A DNA stretch of 64,000 nucleotides, taken from positions 3,108,501-3,172,500 of the forward strand of contig SMSO01000034.1 in assembly GCA_004764695.1 (NCBI GenBank), in the 5' to 3' direction. Position 1 is the first letter of the stretch, and every line of letters starts with the position of its first letter. Made by a program: the position numbers and the translations under genes. The DNA comes from Schizochytrium sp. TIO01. Taxonomy: Eukaryota; Sar; Bigyra; Thraustochytrida; Thraustochytriidae. The notes under the pieces were generated by a model that was not told where the DNA came from, ran no database searches, and was given only the letters and a program-made list of their open reading frames with translations. Below, one piece after another: positions 43,729 to 54,588 of the stretch.

Positions 43729-45130
43729 ATGACGAAGATGCCTGAAGGCGTCGCAGAGGAGCTCGAGGCGCTTCTCAAGGCATCGAAGCCGATTAGAGAT
43801 AGTGAAAGCCTACATGGCGAAACGGAATATGATGTCAGAGAACTTGAAATGCAAAAGGCCTTGTTTCGAGAGGCCAAACAGGAGTTCTTGGAGACCTTTG
43901 CAAAATATGACTACAAAGGGGACGAGGGCGATGCTGTGCTCTCGGGGATTGCTAGCGAGGATGCGAAGATTGAGGCTATCTGGGTGCCCGGGAGAATTGG
44001 TAAGTCTATTATGATGCGTGTATGTTTCTACATGATGTCTTTGAATGCAGAATAGCTGACTTAGACATTACCGCGAAACAGAAGTGGTTGGCAAACACAC
44101 AGATTATGCCCGAGGCAAGAGCCTTGTCTGTGCGACAAGTCGAGGCCTCGCAGTAGTGTTTTCAACAGCAAAGTCATTCAGCAAACCTCAAGCAGAGGCT
44201 GATCCAGAGCATCCCATTTTAAGGATTGCTTCGCGTCACAACGGCGCCTTGGAGTTAGTTGCGATCAACCTAAAAAGCAATGTAGCAATCGAAGGACAAG
44301 GTCTTGGTTGGACGCGCTATGTGAGCGCAGTTGTAGAATGGCTAAAGGTAAACGGTAGACTCTCCTACAGCGAGAATTCTATATCTGCATTTATCGTGTC
44401 GTCACTTCCCGAGGCAGCAGGTTTAAGCAGCTCTAGCGCCTTAATATGCGCTACCAGCTACATTCTCACTTATGGGAAACAAGACTTTGATCCACCGACT
44501 GTAGATCAGCTAGGTGCAATGGAACGGATGGATTTCGTAGGCACCAAAGGTGGAACCCAAGACCATGCTGCAATTATGATGTCTCGCCCAGGCCATCTCC
44601 TTTTACTCGACTACAGTGATGGAACAAAATGTGAAAAATGGGTAAAGATGCCAAAGGGGCTTTGTTTCGTTGTAATTACATCTGGGGTGCAGGCTTGCAA
44701 GACTGGCAATGCCCTCGAAAGATATAATGCATTAGCTGGAGCGTCGATCGAAAAAAAAGAAATTCGAGCACTGTATGAGACACGTGTCACAGTCAAGCAA
44801 ACATGTGATGCATTCGAGCAAAGCGACCTCGAAAAACTTCGGCAAGGAATCCTCACATCCCAAGCTCATGCCGAGGTCATCTTGGGAACAACAATTCCTG
44901 AAACAACATGGCTAGTATATAAAGCCCTCGAGCTGGGAGCAATTGCCGCGAGTGTATTTGGTGCTGGATTTGGCGGGGCAGTATATGCACTTGTCGATAT
45001 TGCTAACGCTGAAAACTTTGGAGAGTCGTGGCTAGACTCATACCGCAGTTATTTCCATGAGCAGACAAAAACTAGCGAATTCTTTGTCACACTCCCAAGA
45101 GATGGGGCTCATGCCAAGCATTTATTTTAA
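43729..45130 (+). CDS. GHMP sugar kinase, galactokinase / galacturonokinase-like
   Basis: Two exons, 43729-43999 and 44082-45130, joined across an 82-nt intron (GTAAGT...AAACAG, phase 1), give 439 residues. The splice restores the galactokinase signature PGRIEVVGKHTDYARG (about residues 87-102), which neither exon has alone. Motif 2 PEAAGLSSSSALICA (about 200-214) binds ATP phosphates, Asp251 in GGTQDHAA fits the catalytic base position, and motif 3 VFGAGFGGAVYALV lies near 382-395. The family phosphorylates C1 of galactose, galacturonate or arabinose; GKHTDY instead of GEHTDY and TQDH instead of MDQ leave the sugar open. The N-terminal ~80 residues are charged and helical. ATGs at 43729 and 43738 are both possible starts. 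Confidence 0.9.
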
Positions 45131-45717
45131 TTTTGAAATTGTATTAATTTGTTAAACATGAACGAGGGAACATAAATGCAGAAAGGTAAACAGAACCAGG
45201 AAAAGGGGTATTTACCAAATTCATTTTACATACACATACACTTCTTCAATACTAATGCTAATGATCAGCTAGGAAATCGCCATGTATCGTCGTTGTAGTG
45301 AGGTTTATTTCATACGAACGAGGTGTGAAAAATGGCAAGGTACATGCCTATCTAAAAGTCCTAAGAATATATATAATCCATTTGTCATAACCACGATGCA
45401 AAAATCCATAGAAAGATCTGAAAGGTTTAGATTTAAGCTTCTTACATCCTGTGAAATGAATCTTGCGACGCGGAGATGCTGTGCGCTGTGAAACAAAGCA
45501 GCATCTTGCACCCCACGGTTAGGGGAATCCACTAAATTAGCTATATACTACTATTGCGTCCGTAATCACTGCCAGTAAAGCAAGTGCGTTTGTTTATTTA
45601 TATATTCTGTTCAGAAGCAAAGCCGGAAGAAACTCCACTTCGACTTGCAAAGTCTGCTCATCATATTGTCTGACCGTCTTCAAACAAAATTCATGTAGCA
45701 TTCCACTATCACTCCCT
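45131..45717. other. Intergenic between convergent genes
   Basis: About 590 bp of AT-rich sequence with no convincing gene. It holds the 3' ends of the kinase and the desaturase. Confidence 0.5.
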
Positions 45718-46998
45718 TTACTCAGACTTATCCTTAGGGGTCGGCTGCTTGTGGATAGGGACGAGACGGTGACGACAGAGGGCCTCAAATTCCTCAGGAG
45801 AGCGGGTCTTGTTAGGCGTGAGCTGGACCCAGTGTTTGTAAAGCTCACTATAGGTGCCGTTCATGACATGACGGTATACACCCTGGGTATCAATCTCGTT
45901 AAAAACAAATGCATCATTATCAGCAAACTTGTCAATGTTCTGCTCGAAGTGGTCAATGACCTGTGACCAGTGCAGACGCGAGTTCATATGGTGATCAACA
46001 TGGTAGCCATCGTTATAGGTCCGCTGGTTATCCGGGTGATTGACATAGTTGAATGTGAGCCGGTAGTTGGAGAAAGGGTCGTCGGGGCAGACAAAAACGT
46101 GCTGCGTGTAGTTGCCTTGCATCAGAGCAAATCCGAGTACAATGAACGGGATGGGAACCGTCCAGAGTGTAGCGACCGGGTATAAGGTGAAAACATAGGC
46201 AGAGCCAATGAAGTAGCCAATCCAGCAGCACATGTGGAAGGCAAAGAGCTGGTAGCGCTTCTTCTTGAGAGCATAGTACGGCAAGTAAAAGACCGCGTGA
46301 GTGAAGTACTTGCTGATGTAGTGTAGCAGACCCCACCAGCTGTCACGTTGGTGCGGCATGGTAGAGCTGATATCAGAAGGAAAGACATTGTTCTCCACAT
46401 GGTGCATCATGACGTGGTGAATGTAGTAAAAACCGGGAGGAAGACCAAGAAAGAAAGCTAAAAAGGTCTCTGCAAAATAGTTCAAGGGCCAATATTTGGG
46501 CTTGAACAAGCGGCGATGCGAGGTCACATGCAACGTAAGCATGAAGCGCGGCGCGAAGGTAAGCAGACGCCATACGAGGAACACGAGGCCAACAAGGTGG
46601 GACGGGTACATCCAGAAAAGGATCATAAGAGGCGGGACCGTGATAGTCATATTAAGGAGCATCTCAAGAGCAATATAGTCTCGCTCGTCGTCCAGCATTG
46701 GCAAAAAGAAGGTTTTCACAAATTCAGGCATTGGAAAGATGTGCTCGCGGCGAGTGGCAGTTTTATCTCTGTTCTCGCCGATCTGCTCAATGTACTTCGC
46801 GTAGACTGCCGCGTGATACTTGGCTCTCTCGGCATCCTTAGTTTCTGCAGCAGATGACATCTTGGCCTTCGAGACTATGGTGTCAAGTTCCTTTTCCTCC
46901 TCTTCTTCATCCTCAGGGCTTGCAATTGGCTCCGCCTTGGGCGTTTTGGGTGTCCTTGGTTCACGAGTACTACTCGCTTTCATTGCAGTAGTGGACAT
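45718..46998 (-). CDS. Membrane fatty acid desaturase-like protein, three histidine boxes
   Basis: An intronless 426-residue protein of the di-iron membrane desaturase/hydroxylase superfamily. The three boxes are HVTSH (157-161), HHVMMHH (194-200) and YHVDHH (332-337), which coordinate the two irons. Hydrophobic segments fall near 113-131, 135-150, 175-192, 235-245, 253-272 and 278-292. A disordered acidic/Ser N-terminus (1-60) precedes them, and there is no cytochrome b5 domain, so electrons must come from a separate b5. I cannot tell whether it is an acyl-CoA or acyl-lipid desaturase or a related hydroxylase; the spacing of boxes 1 and 2 (about 33 residues) fits desaturases. The first ATG is used. 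Confidence 0.85.
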   Translation of the reverse strand: MSTTAMKASSTREPRTPKTPKAEPIASPEDEEEEEKELDTIVSKAKMSSAAETKDAERAKYHAAVYAKYIEQIGENRDKTATRREHIFPMPEFVKTFFLPMLDDERDYIALEMLLNMTITVPPLMILFWMYPSHLVGLVFLVWRLLTFAPRFMLTLHVTSHRRLFKPKYWPLNYFAETFLAFFLGLPPGFYYIHHVMMHHVENNVFPSDISSTMPHQRDSWWGLLHYISKYFTHAVFYLPYYALKKKRYQLFAFHMCCWIGYFIGSAYVFTLYPVATLWTVPIPFIVLGFALMQGNYTQHVFVCPDDPFSNYRLTFNYVNHPDNQRTYNDGYHVDHHMNSRLHWSQVIDHFEQNIDKFADNDAFVFNEIDTQGVYRHVMNGTYSELYKHWVQLTPNKTRSPEEFEALCRHRLVPIHKQPTPKDKSE

Positions 46999-47616
46999 GA
47001 TGCAAGATTCTCACAGCCCTTGAATGAATCACCAGTGAGATTCGTGCCAGCTGTTTCAGATTTGTTCCTAGCTTGCCGGTACTCGATGTTGCCAAGGTTT
47101 CCGTGGGCTACAGATTCAATTGGTTATTGACAGCAGAGCTCTCCACGTCGTTGCTGTCGACGAAGGTGCGCACAGTGCTCCAGTTTAGTTTTTAAAGGTT
47201 AATCGCGTTGAGCCGTTCGCTCGTGCCAAGTTTGCACAGATAGTCGCTCTTCAGGTCTCGCAACTTGGAGAGATGAACGGAGCTGAGGATCTACGAGGCA
47301 ATCGGCGAGCCTCAATAGCCAGGACCGACTCACTCGAATCGAGCAGGGCAAGAGCTCAATTGTGATTTGGGTGATGGGATCTCGAGGGCCTCCATGACAA
47401 CGATGTTGCCTTAAAAAAAAAAAAGACTTTACAACTATAAATTGAGTTTTTTAAAGCCCTACCACAATTCATATTGGGGTCTTAGCGATTAGTATAATGA
47501 TTAAACAAAGTGTTGACTTCTTCTCTTTTTTTTGCTTTAAAAAAGAGAACGTTGCCATAAATATCGTGACGATTCCAAAGAGAATAAATAGTAAATCAAA
47601 CGCAGTGGGTGATAGA

Positions 47617-47632
47617 GCTAGCTAGCTAGCTA
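47617..47632 (+). repeat. (GCTA)4 repeat
   Basis: Four perfect units of a near-palindromic tetramer. CCTACC/GTAGG-type words are frequent just to the right (47660-47690). Confidence 0.85.
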
Positions 47633-47853
47633 CCTATCCACCCATCGATCAGTGCATACCCGTTGCTCTAAGTAGGTGCCTACCTACGAGCAGACGCAGA
47701 CTGGAGACCCCAACTAGCTGCTAATGCTGCTTTTCTTGAGGAGTATTGAGTGGTCTTTCATCGGTTTCATTATTTTATTTACTTTTAACTGCTCACGCAA
47801 AGTTTTGGTGTTCACTTTTTTTTAAAATAATAACTATATTACTCTCTTAGAAA

Positions 47854-48066
47854 ATGTCGAATCGGCGTAGCTTCTTAACCGCAACACGTCACCTATACTC
47901 ATCTCAAGTGACCGTTCAAAGCAGAGCCCGCTATCACATTGTCTCCAAAGCCCATGGAGGCTTCCTTGGCAGTCCGAGTATTGGATACCTCGGGCCTCGA
48001 CTGTTTTCTTTCCGTTGCTTTCTAAACGTACAAAGCAAAAGGAAACATAAAGACCCCTCTGCATGA
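47854..48066 (+). CDS. Small ORF, possible mitochondrial-targeted protein
   Basis: A 70-codon ORF starting ATG. It is rich in Arg, Ser and Tyr with almost no acidic residues (MSNRRSFLTATRHLYSSQ...), like an import presequence, and ends in a basic tail KRKHKDPSA. There is no known domain. The antisense frame over the same span is also open (76 codons), so chance is a real alternative. Confidence 0.3.
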   Translation: MSNRRSFLTATRHLYSSQVTVQSRARYHIVSKAHGGFLGSPSIGYLGPRLFSFRCFLNVQSKRKHKDPSA

Positions 48067-48655
48067 TATACTTTATAGTACTGCATTACTTCATCTGCCT
48101 ACAACTCAGTATTAAATAAAGAGCCTTATTAGTTTCGTTCTCGTTTCCAACAACACATACCATTAATTGGGATGGTCGTGTCGCTCCTCCTTCTTGTAGA
48201 GCTGCCTCTCGAGAGGGAGTCTGCTGCTCCGACGTCTTTGTGCACCGTCGCAAACCACCTAATGGCCTACCTCGGAGGAGCTCGCAAGGGATTCATAGTC
48301 TTGACAGCAGTTGCTGATTTTATGGTCTCCAGATACACTTAGGTTAGGCACGTACACCCTGAACAAAATAAAGATGAGACTAAAAGGACACAAAGAAAAG
48401 AACTCTTGCAAATAAAATGTATCAACAAGTCTACCAAGAAGGAAAGGAATCAATGAATCAAAACTGAGAATCCGACTAGGAACGAAGCAATCAGTTGATG
48501 GACTCACTCGCCGCCCGCTCTCTCGCGATAGATTCGCGATCGTCTCGGGCGTATCTCCACCACCCCCCATCCAGAGGAGCTTCCGAGGCCAGGCCTCGAG
48601 GCAGCTAGCGAATTACGAATTACATCGCAATCATCAATCATCGCACCGCACTGCT

Positions 48656-48678
48656 GCAATGCAATGCAATGCAATGCA
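48656..48678 (+). repeat. (GCAAT)n repeat
   Basis: Four to five units, complementary in type to the GCATT tract at 5900-5920. It sits inside a GC-rich islet. Confidence 0.9.
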
Positions 48679-49651
48679 TCACTGCCATTATCATTGTAGT
48701 ACAGAGCATTTATCATTGCATTCATTTCCTGCATTCTGCAAAATCGCATCACCTCCACGAATCGTGAGTTGATAAAGGTTGTTCACCATGTCGCAGCTCC
48801 TGGGTCCAGAGTCAGGATCTCATCAAAGCGGCCAGCTTCCCACGAACCTCCGCCGCTTCGCGAGACTGCTCGGCACGGTCGTGAGTCCTCGAAGGCCTTC
48901 ATGTGCTTCTCAATGGCCTCGCCCTGAACTCCAAGCACGTTGGAGCGAGGCTTATCAGCCAGCAGCTGGCTTTAGGGCTGATATCGACAGCATGGCTAGC
49001 TAGTCTGGACCTCGACTCCTCGGGACCTCCACCATCACCGCCATTGCGATCGCCGTCATGAATCGCGATCTTGATTGCGAGTGCATGGAATAGCTGCGCT
49101 GCTCTTCTTCCCGACAGCTGCTGTTATCTACCTGCACATCTTGCTCATGCCTGAACCTGCTACCCCAAGCACTTCGAGTGACTGACTTCCAGTCGGCCAG
49201 TTGCTCCGCTGCACCCGACACTCGAGACGGGAGAGCTCCGGCACCCAGCGACCTCTGAGAAAGCGAACTTTCATTTCGAAGTCGCCTTTGGCTGGCACGC
49301 TCGCGGAGATCGTGGCGACGAGCGTAATGGCGGCCTCCACGGACTCCTCCAAGTTGGCCGCCATATTGGCCGCCTATGAAATGAGTGAAAAACTAAATCA
49401 ATCGATGAAATCAAAGAGTGCTCCCGCTGCTGCCAACTTGCAGAAAGCTCGGGCCTCGCAGCTTGGGGTCGGGAGGCTTGCGATGGGCGTGAAGAGCTCG
49501 CTGGTCTCGTGCATCGCGATGAAGATGTAGTGCGTGCTGAGGCGAAGATTTGAGGCATCGACTGTCTAACGCTGTTTATTTATGTTTTATAGTTCATCAT
49601 GTGTATCATGTGTATAGTAAGTAGTAGGCTCTATATTCAATAAAAAAAATT

Positions 49652-49700
49652 ATAAAATAAAATAAAATAAAATAAAATATAAATTAAATTAAAATAAAAT
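49652..49700 (+). repeat. (AAAAT)n repeat
   Basis: TAAAATAAAATAAAATAAAA-type pentamer tract. Confidence 0.9.
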
Positions 49701-50064
49701 CAATTGTTGAATTAAAATTAGAAAGAACCTATGTACCACATTGCCAGTGGTGTGGAGCTTAGTTACTTTGAACGAGTGAATTGATCAATGCTTTTGGAAT
49801 ACATGATGAGCTTAGAGGAATTTATTTGTGCTCAAGCCGATTGAGAGAAGCTCTCGAGACTGCGTGCGTGCGAATGCTGGTTGACTTTTGCTCTTTTGTT
49901 TCAGGTACCTTGGTAAGGTTCTCTTATCAGAACTTACTTGGCGTGGTGGCCCTCGCTGCGTTCTTTCTATCTGATTTCTGAATTCTGCACACTGAGAACT
50001 TCGTTTTATTTGTCAAATGGGCTTTTGTAGTCAATATCAGACGCAGTGAAGCATTCATCACTCC

Positions 50065-50250
50065 TTACACGAGACTCGCGAAGTCCCACGTGCCTGGAGC
50101 GGTTTGACATTTGACTTTTTGGGCTGCTGCAACGGACTTGGGACATTCGCTCAAGAACTCCGGTACCCCGTCACACCCCGAGTGCGACCGTTTCTTGACA
50201 TAAGCACGAACTGCTTCTTGGCAAATATCTCGATTAAGCGGAGCTTGCAT
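50065..50250 (-). CDS. Small cysteine-containing ORF (61 aa), possible real gene or last exon
   Basis: From ATG 50250 the frame gives 61 residues with Cys10, Cys26, Cys36 and Cys48, including one C-x9-C pair (CDGVPEFLSEC), and a helical stretch CQEAVRAYVKKRSHSGC. One CX9C pair recalls intermembrane-space CHCH proteins, but the first pair is C-x15-C, so it is not a standard twin CX9C. The frame stays open to 50343, so it may be the terminal exon of a spliced gene. No family is claimed. Confidence 0.35.
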   Translation of the reverse strand: MQAPLNRDICQEAVRAYVKKRSHSGCDGVPEFLSECPKSVAAAQKVKCQTAPGTWDFASLV

Positions 50251-51931
50251 CAGCAAACACACATAAACTAAACACCTCCTGAATTGAGCAGAGACCAGTC
50301 CTTCAGGGAGGGCAGAACTAGCAAGGTTTAGTTCCTTGTACACAAGCTAAGGCTGGTCAGCAGGTAGCAACAATAAAGCTGTGAACCAAATTCTATAGTT
50401 TTTGAGAATATAGATCACCTCAGCACGTCTGAGCTTCCAACCCCAGTTAGAATGTGACGTAACATTAGTTTCTGTTTCCATTTAATTATTTGTGGCAAGA
50501 AAAGGAAGAAAGCCGTTGACTCTTGGCAAGCTGCCAAGGTAGCAGGTACTCTAAAAAGTAGGTACAGCTACTCTCTGCCAAAAGAGTATCCTTACCGGAG
50601 TGGAACAGTAAATCACTAGCTACCGAATTATGGGCCCATTCGGTTTGATGCCAGGTGTGGATTGGTGCTAAAAGAAACTTGGTCTCAAAGAATTATGAGG
50701 CTGACATACAGAGCAGCGGATGCTGGTGAGACTGTGATCATTGATGACGAAGCTTGACTCCAAAGATGTGTAACTAAAATATTGAGCATTTGACACATAT
50801 CACGAAGGGCACCTGTTGCGAAGGGCCCTCTAAGTCTGATAAGAGGACTGCCACGAATACAATATAATTTATACTAGTCCTTTTACTGGGGTAGCAACTC
50901 AAGAAGTATATAAATGTGTGACGATTGTGGGGTTGCAAGAGTTAATAAGCTCCGGAAAGAGGTTAGACCTGGGCCTAGGGCCAACCTAGTTAGGCTATGA
51001 ATCATTTAAGTATTTAGAACACCTTGCTTAATTAATATTGCAGTTGCCAAGTCTTCAATGGGAACAGAAATATAATTTCATATCTAGACTATCAAAATTA
51101 AAAGTCGTTTGAAAGTAGAACTTGGTTGCCTCTTCATCAATTCGACCTTCAGTATATATACTATGAAGAACTGTTTAAAGCAAACCAACCAAGCTATAAT
51201 AGAATTTTCACGTGATTTACAAAAAGCCAGCAATCCAATATAGGCAAGGAAAGTCATGTGCGTTTGCAAGGTTGCAGACTAAAGAACGAGACAGAAAACC
51301 ACAGTTTTGTATGCTGGTGAGATTCAATGACCGAGAACGAGTAGCAGGAAGACACGCAGTCTTTCTGCAAGTCTCGAAGTTACAGTCCAGTAGGTCATAT
51401 TCCCAAAGCACAACGCCGGGAGTCAAAGAGAAAGTTAGTGCGTGCTGAAACAAACATGAAGTAGATAAGTTTGGCGCGTGCATTTGATTGCAAGATAAAA
51501 ACACAGCTCCCGGGGTGTGATCATATTATTTATTGGGCACGATTTTTGATTTTGATATACAACAATGCAAGCTAGAAAATAAGTAGGAAAGCAGCAATTG
51601 TGATAAGTGAGGCAATAGTATTATAAAGAAATCGTTTTCGACATGTAGGTCTGACAAATGCTATAATAGCGGTGATTCAAGCGAAGGGTGGTCCCCGGTC
51701 ACACGCATACAAATTGGAGGAGCGGAGAACCGTTTGAGGCGTCACGGTGGTGGCAATCCCATGATTTCAAAGACTTTTCAAGTTTCTACGAGCAAGCAAG
51801 CAAGCTCGATGATCTCCATATTCCAAGTCCTGTGACTCGATTGTATAATGGTATCATGACAAAACCTTGCAAGCTTCTGGAGGAAGAATGCTGTTCTAAG
51901 GCCGCAATTCATACCTGTTGCAAGCTGAAGC

Positions 51932-51949
51932 TTTTTTTTTTTTTTTTTT
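51932..51949 (+). repeat. T18 homopolymer
   Basis: Eighteen T's following AAGC. Confidence 0.95.
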
Positions 51950-52214
51950 GCCATGATGACTAACTGACCAACATAACCAAAGGCCAGCACATGACAAGAT
52001 TTAGTAGATTTCGCACGACGACAGTCCACAAACTAGTCTGCATACACGCATGTGTACACTCTAGACTTAAGAATACGCGTAATCCACAAGTTTCAAGTTG
52101 TGAGAATCTAGAAGCTGTAAAGTTGTACGGATAATGGGAGAACCGGGATCCACGTTTGCGGAGCTCTGCGGAGGAGACTGTCATACATTAAGGCATGCAG
52201 GCAGCTGACATAAC

Positions 52215-53273
52215 TTAGAGACCCTTGTTGTAGTAGACCATTCCGTTGGCCTGAGCCGGGATGGCGGCCTGGAGCTCCGGCTCGAGCTCCTCAACCTTGA
52301 GGGTTCCGATCTGGGGGAAGATGGCTACGGTGGCGGGAAGACCAAAGCCGAAGGAAACGATCGTGAAAAGGGTGGTGATGGAGACAACAGCAGCACCAGA
52401 ACCGATGAGAGAGAAGGGCGGGAGAGACATGAGCATGGGGGGGATGAAGAACACAGGGATCTGAAGCACGGCACGGGACATGACGGTCTCCTGCACGGCC
52501 TTACGGGCTGCGTTAGAGGATCTCTGGCCATCAGCAAGAACGTTGCCGTCAGCGTCGGTAATGTAAACACCGGTCTCGATCTCAGGGCTTCGCATGATGT
52601 AGCAGTTCGAGCATGAGGCAACCATACTGGAGGGAAAGGCAACGAACTTGAGGAGCTGCTTGGCACGCTCAGGGCTGTATCTGCGGGAGATGAAGGTGGA
52701 GAGACCAAAAGCAACAGAGAGAGCAGCTCCGACGGCAGCACAGTACGAGACGGCGAGGGTCTCGTTCGAGGTCGGTGAGCTGGCGTTACGGTTAAAGTAG
52801 TTCACAAGGGCGTTGTGGCTCTGGTTAATCCAGTTCCAAAAGAGAAGGGCAGGGGTGCTGCTCGAAGCCATCATTGCAACGCAGACGGGGCCGTTGTAAG
52901 GCACGTAGCCAGACATTCTGAAAGGCCTGGGGATGATCTCCTTGGTGTCAGGGTGGATGGCAGCCTCCACGAGCTTGCGAGCGCGCCAGAGGTCGGCATC
53001 AGTGGCGGAGATCACCTTCTTCTCCTTGAAGTCCTGAAGGAGCTGCTGAGCAGCACGAACCTCAGGCTCCTGAGCCAAAAGGGTGGTCGGGTCGCAGTTG
53101 GTGAGCTGCTTCGCGAAGCGACCCTTGATCGTGGAAAGATCGAAGCGGTCAGACTGGAGGGAGAACTTGGGAGCCGGGAAGGCCTCTTCGATGGCCTGGG
53201 CGCCAAAGCCCACGGTAACCACGCCGATGGCGGTAGCCACGGAGGCGCCGGCAATGCCACGAACACCGAGCAT
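52215..53273 (-). CDS. SFXN: Sideroflexin (mitochondrial serine/amino-acid transporter family)
   Basis: An intronless 352-residue protein. Sideroflexins sit in the mitochondrial inner membrane; SFXN1 imports serine for one-carbon metabolism. Family blocks are in order: HPDTKEIIPRPFRMSGYVP (about 107-125), NWINQSHNALVNYFNRNAS (about 147-165), NCYIMRSPEIETGVYITDADG (about 223-243), AARKAVQETVMSRAVLQIP and IPPMLMSLPP. Four to five hydrophobic segments follow the mid-region. The N-terminus has an extra hydrophobic segment (residues 5-30) ahead of FDLSTIKGRFA, which is the usual family start; it could be a targeting or anchor segment. The first ATG is used. A (CAG)8 tract (GCT repeat on the plus strand, 53321-53344) lies in the presumed 5' UTR. 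Confidence 0.95.
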   Translation of the reverse strand: MLGVRGIAGASVATAIGVVTVGFGAQAIEEAFPAPKFSLQSDRFDLSTIKGRFAKQLTNCDPTTLLAQEPEVRAAQQLLQDFKEKKVISATDADLWRARKLVEAAIHPDTKEIIPRPFRMSGYVPYNGPVCVAMMASSSTPALLFWNWINQSHNALVNYFNRNASSPTSNETLAVSYCAAVGAALSVAFGLSTFISRRYSPERAKQLLKFVAFPSSMVASCSNCYIMRSPEIETGVYITDADGNVLADGQRSSNAARKAVQETVMSRAVLQIPVFFIPPMLMSLPPFSLIGSGAAVVSITTLFTIVSFGFGLPATVAIFPQIGTLKVEELEPELQAAIPAQANGMVYYNKGL

Positions 53274-53320
53274 CTTGGCTTGCTTGGGGCTTGGGTTGGC
53301 TGTTGAAGAAAGGAAGGCTC

Positions 53321-53344
53321 GCTGCTGCTGCTGCTGCTGCTGCT
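53321..53344 (+). repeat. (GCT)8 trinucleotide repeat in sideroflexin 5' region
   Basis: Eight perfect GCT units, (AGC)n on the transcribed strand, about 50 bp upstream of the sideroflexin ATG. Confidence 0.95.
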
Positions 53345-53800
53345 ACGGCTGCGGCGGTGGTGGCGGCGTGCAGTGAACGGGGCGGAGCTTGCTTGCTTCA
53401 ATCAGGGTTTGCGGGTCTGCTGCTTTGGCGAACGACTTGGTGAACTGTTTTGACGCATCGTAATTGGAGCACTCGATGAGATTAAATAAAACAAAATTAT
53501 TTTCATAAATAACAAAAGTGATGATGAAAGAAATGATTTCTCTCTTTCGCCCATTTCGCATTTTGCGCGCATCTTCTCCCTCCTCTGCCTGGCCCTTCGG
53601 GAAACGCCAAGAGATCTCTCCAGGGAGGGCGGCTTGGGCAGGCCTGGGGCGCTTTTTGCTGTGTGCAGAGCAGATTGTCTTCTTCTACTCGCTCGCTTTC
53701 TCAGTTGTTGAGCTCCATCCTCGACGGCTCCTCCTCTCCATCACCTCTTTCACGGGTGTCCCTTGGTCTTGTATTTACGAAGAACTTTCAGAATAAAAAT

Positions 53801-53843
53801 AAAACAAACTAAACTAAACAAACTAAACTAAACAAACTAAAAT
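53801..53843 (+). repeat. AAACAAACTAAACT minisatellite
   Basis: Three copies of a ~14-bp unit (AAACAAACTAAACT). Confidence 0.9.
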
Positions 53844-54362
53844 ACGAAAGTGAAACAAACATTTCTTCTCACAAGCCAATTCGATCTTTTCTTTCTTTTC
53901 TCTTCTCTTCTCTTTTCAACAAAACATGTTTATACATAAAAATTAGCTCTCGCGCGCAAAAAAAAAAAAAATAAGAATAAAAAATAAAAACACAAATGCC
54001 ACCAGCCGAAGTCATCGATCGCAAGTCTCAATCAAACCTTCCTCGCGTTTGTAGGCCGCCTTACACAGCTGCCTCAGTTTCGGTCTTTGATCTTCTTGCG
54101 AGCTTTTGCAGCAGTATTTACTCATCGCTCACTCATTCTTGAACAGATCGGGGAATATTTACAACATCCTAAGGCAAAATGATTGTTTGTAGGCCATTGG
54201 AAAATAAACAACCCTCGCCGTCCAATCGGTCCTACTGCCAGATAGGCGAAACCGGTACTCCTAAGTCGTGGCCAGAGAAGAAAGCGGCTGGTTGCCTGTC
54301 TTTTCGTCCCTGAGGCGCTCTCTCCACAGCCTTCGAGCTCCGTTAAGTCCTCGATTTCAGGC

Positions 54363-54428
54363 GATCAATCAATCAATCAACCAATCAACCAATCAATCAA
54401 TCAACCAATCGATCGATCGATCGATCGT
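54363..54428 (+). repeat. (ATCA)n / (ATCG)n compound microsatellite
   Basis: AATC/AACC units changing to perfect GATC units at the right end. Confidence 0.95.
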
Positions 54429-54521
54429 GTGCTCTTCAAGTTTCTTGTCTCATCCGCTGTCTCCACTTTCGTATTTCATCGTGCTCTATCGCCATTATAA
54501 GGTATATGATGCATTTCACTT

Positions 54522-54588
54522 TTTCATTCATTCTTTCATTCATTCATTCATTCATTCTTTCTTTCTTTCTTTCTTTCTTTCTTCTTTC
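54522..54588 (+). repeat. (CATT)n-(CTTT)n compound microsatellite
   Basis: CATT units followed by seven CTTT units. Confidence 0.95.

Larger units (their letters stand above)
46999..52214. other. 5.2 kb intergenic region
   Basis: The left part is a plain promoter region. It then holds (GCTA)n at 47617-47632, a (GCAAT)n tract at 48656-48678, an extended GC-rich islet at about 48490-49560, an (AAAAT)n tract at 49652-49700 and T18 at 51932-51949. Two small ORF candidates are listed separately. An AT-rich stretch at 50345-51680 shows no gene. Confidence 0.5.
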
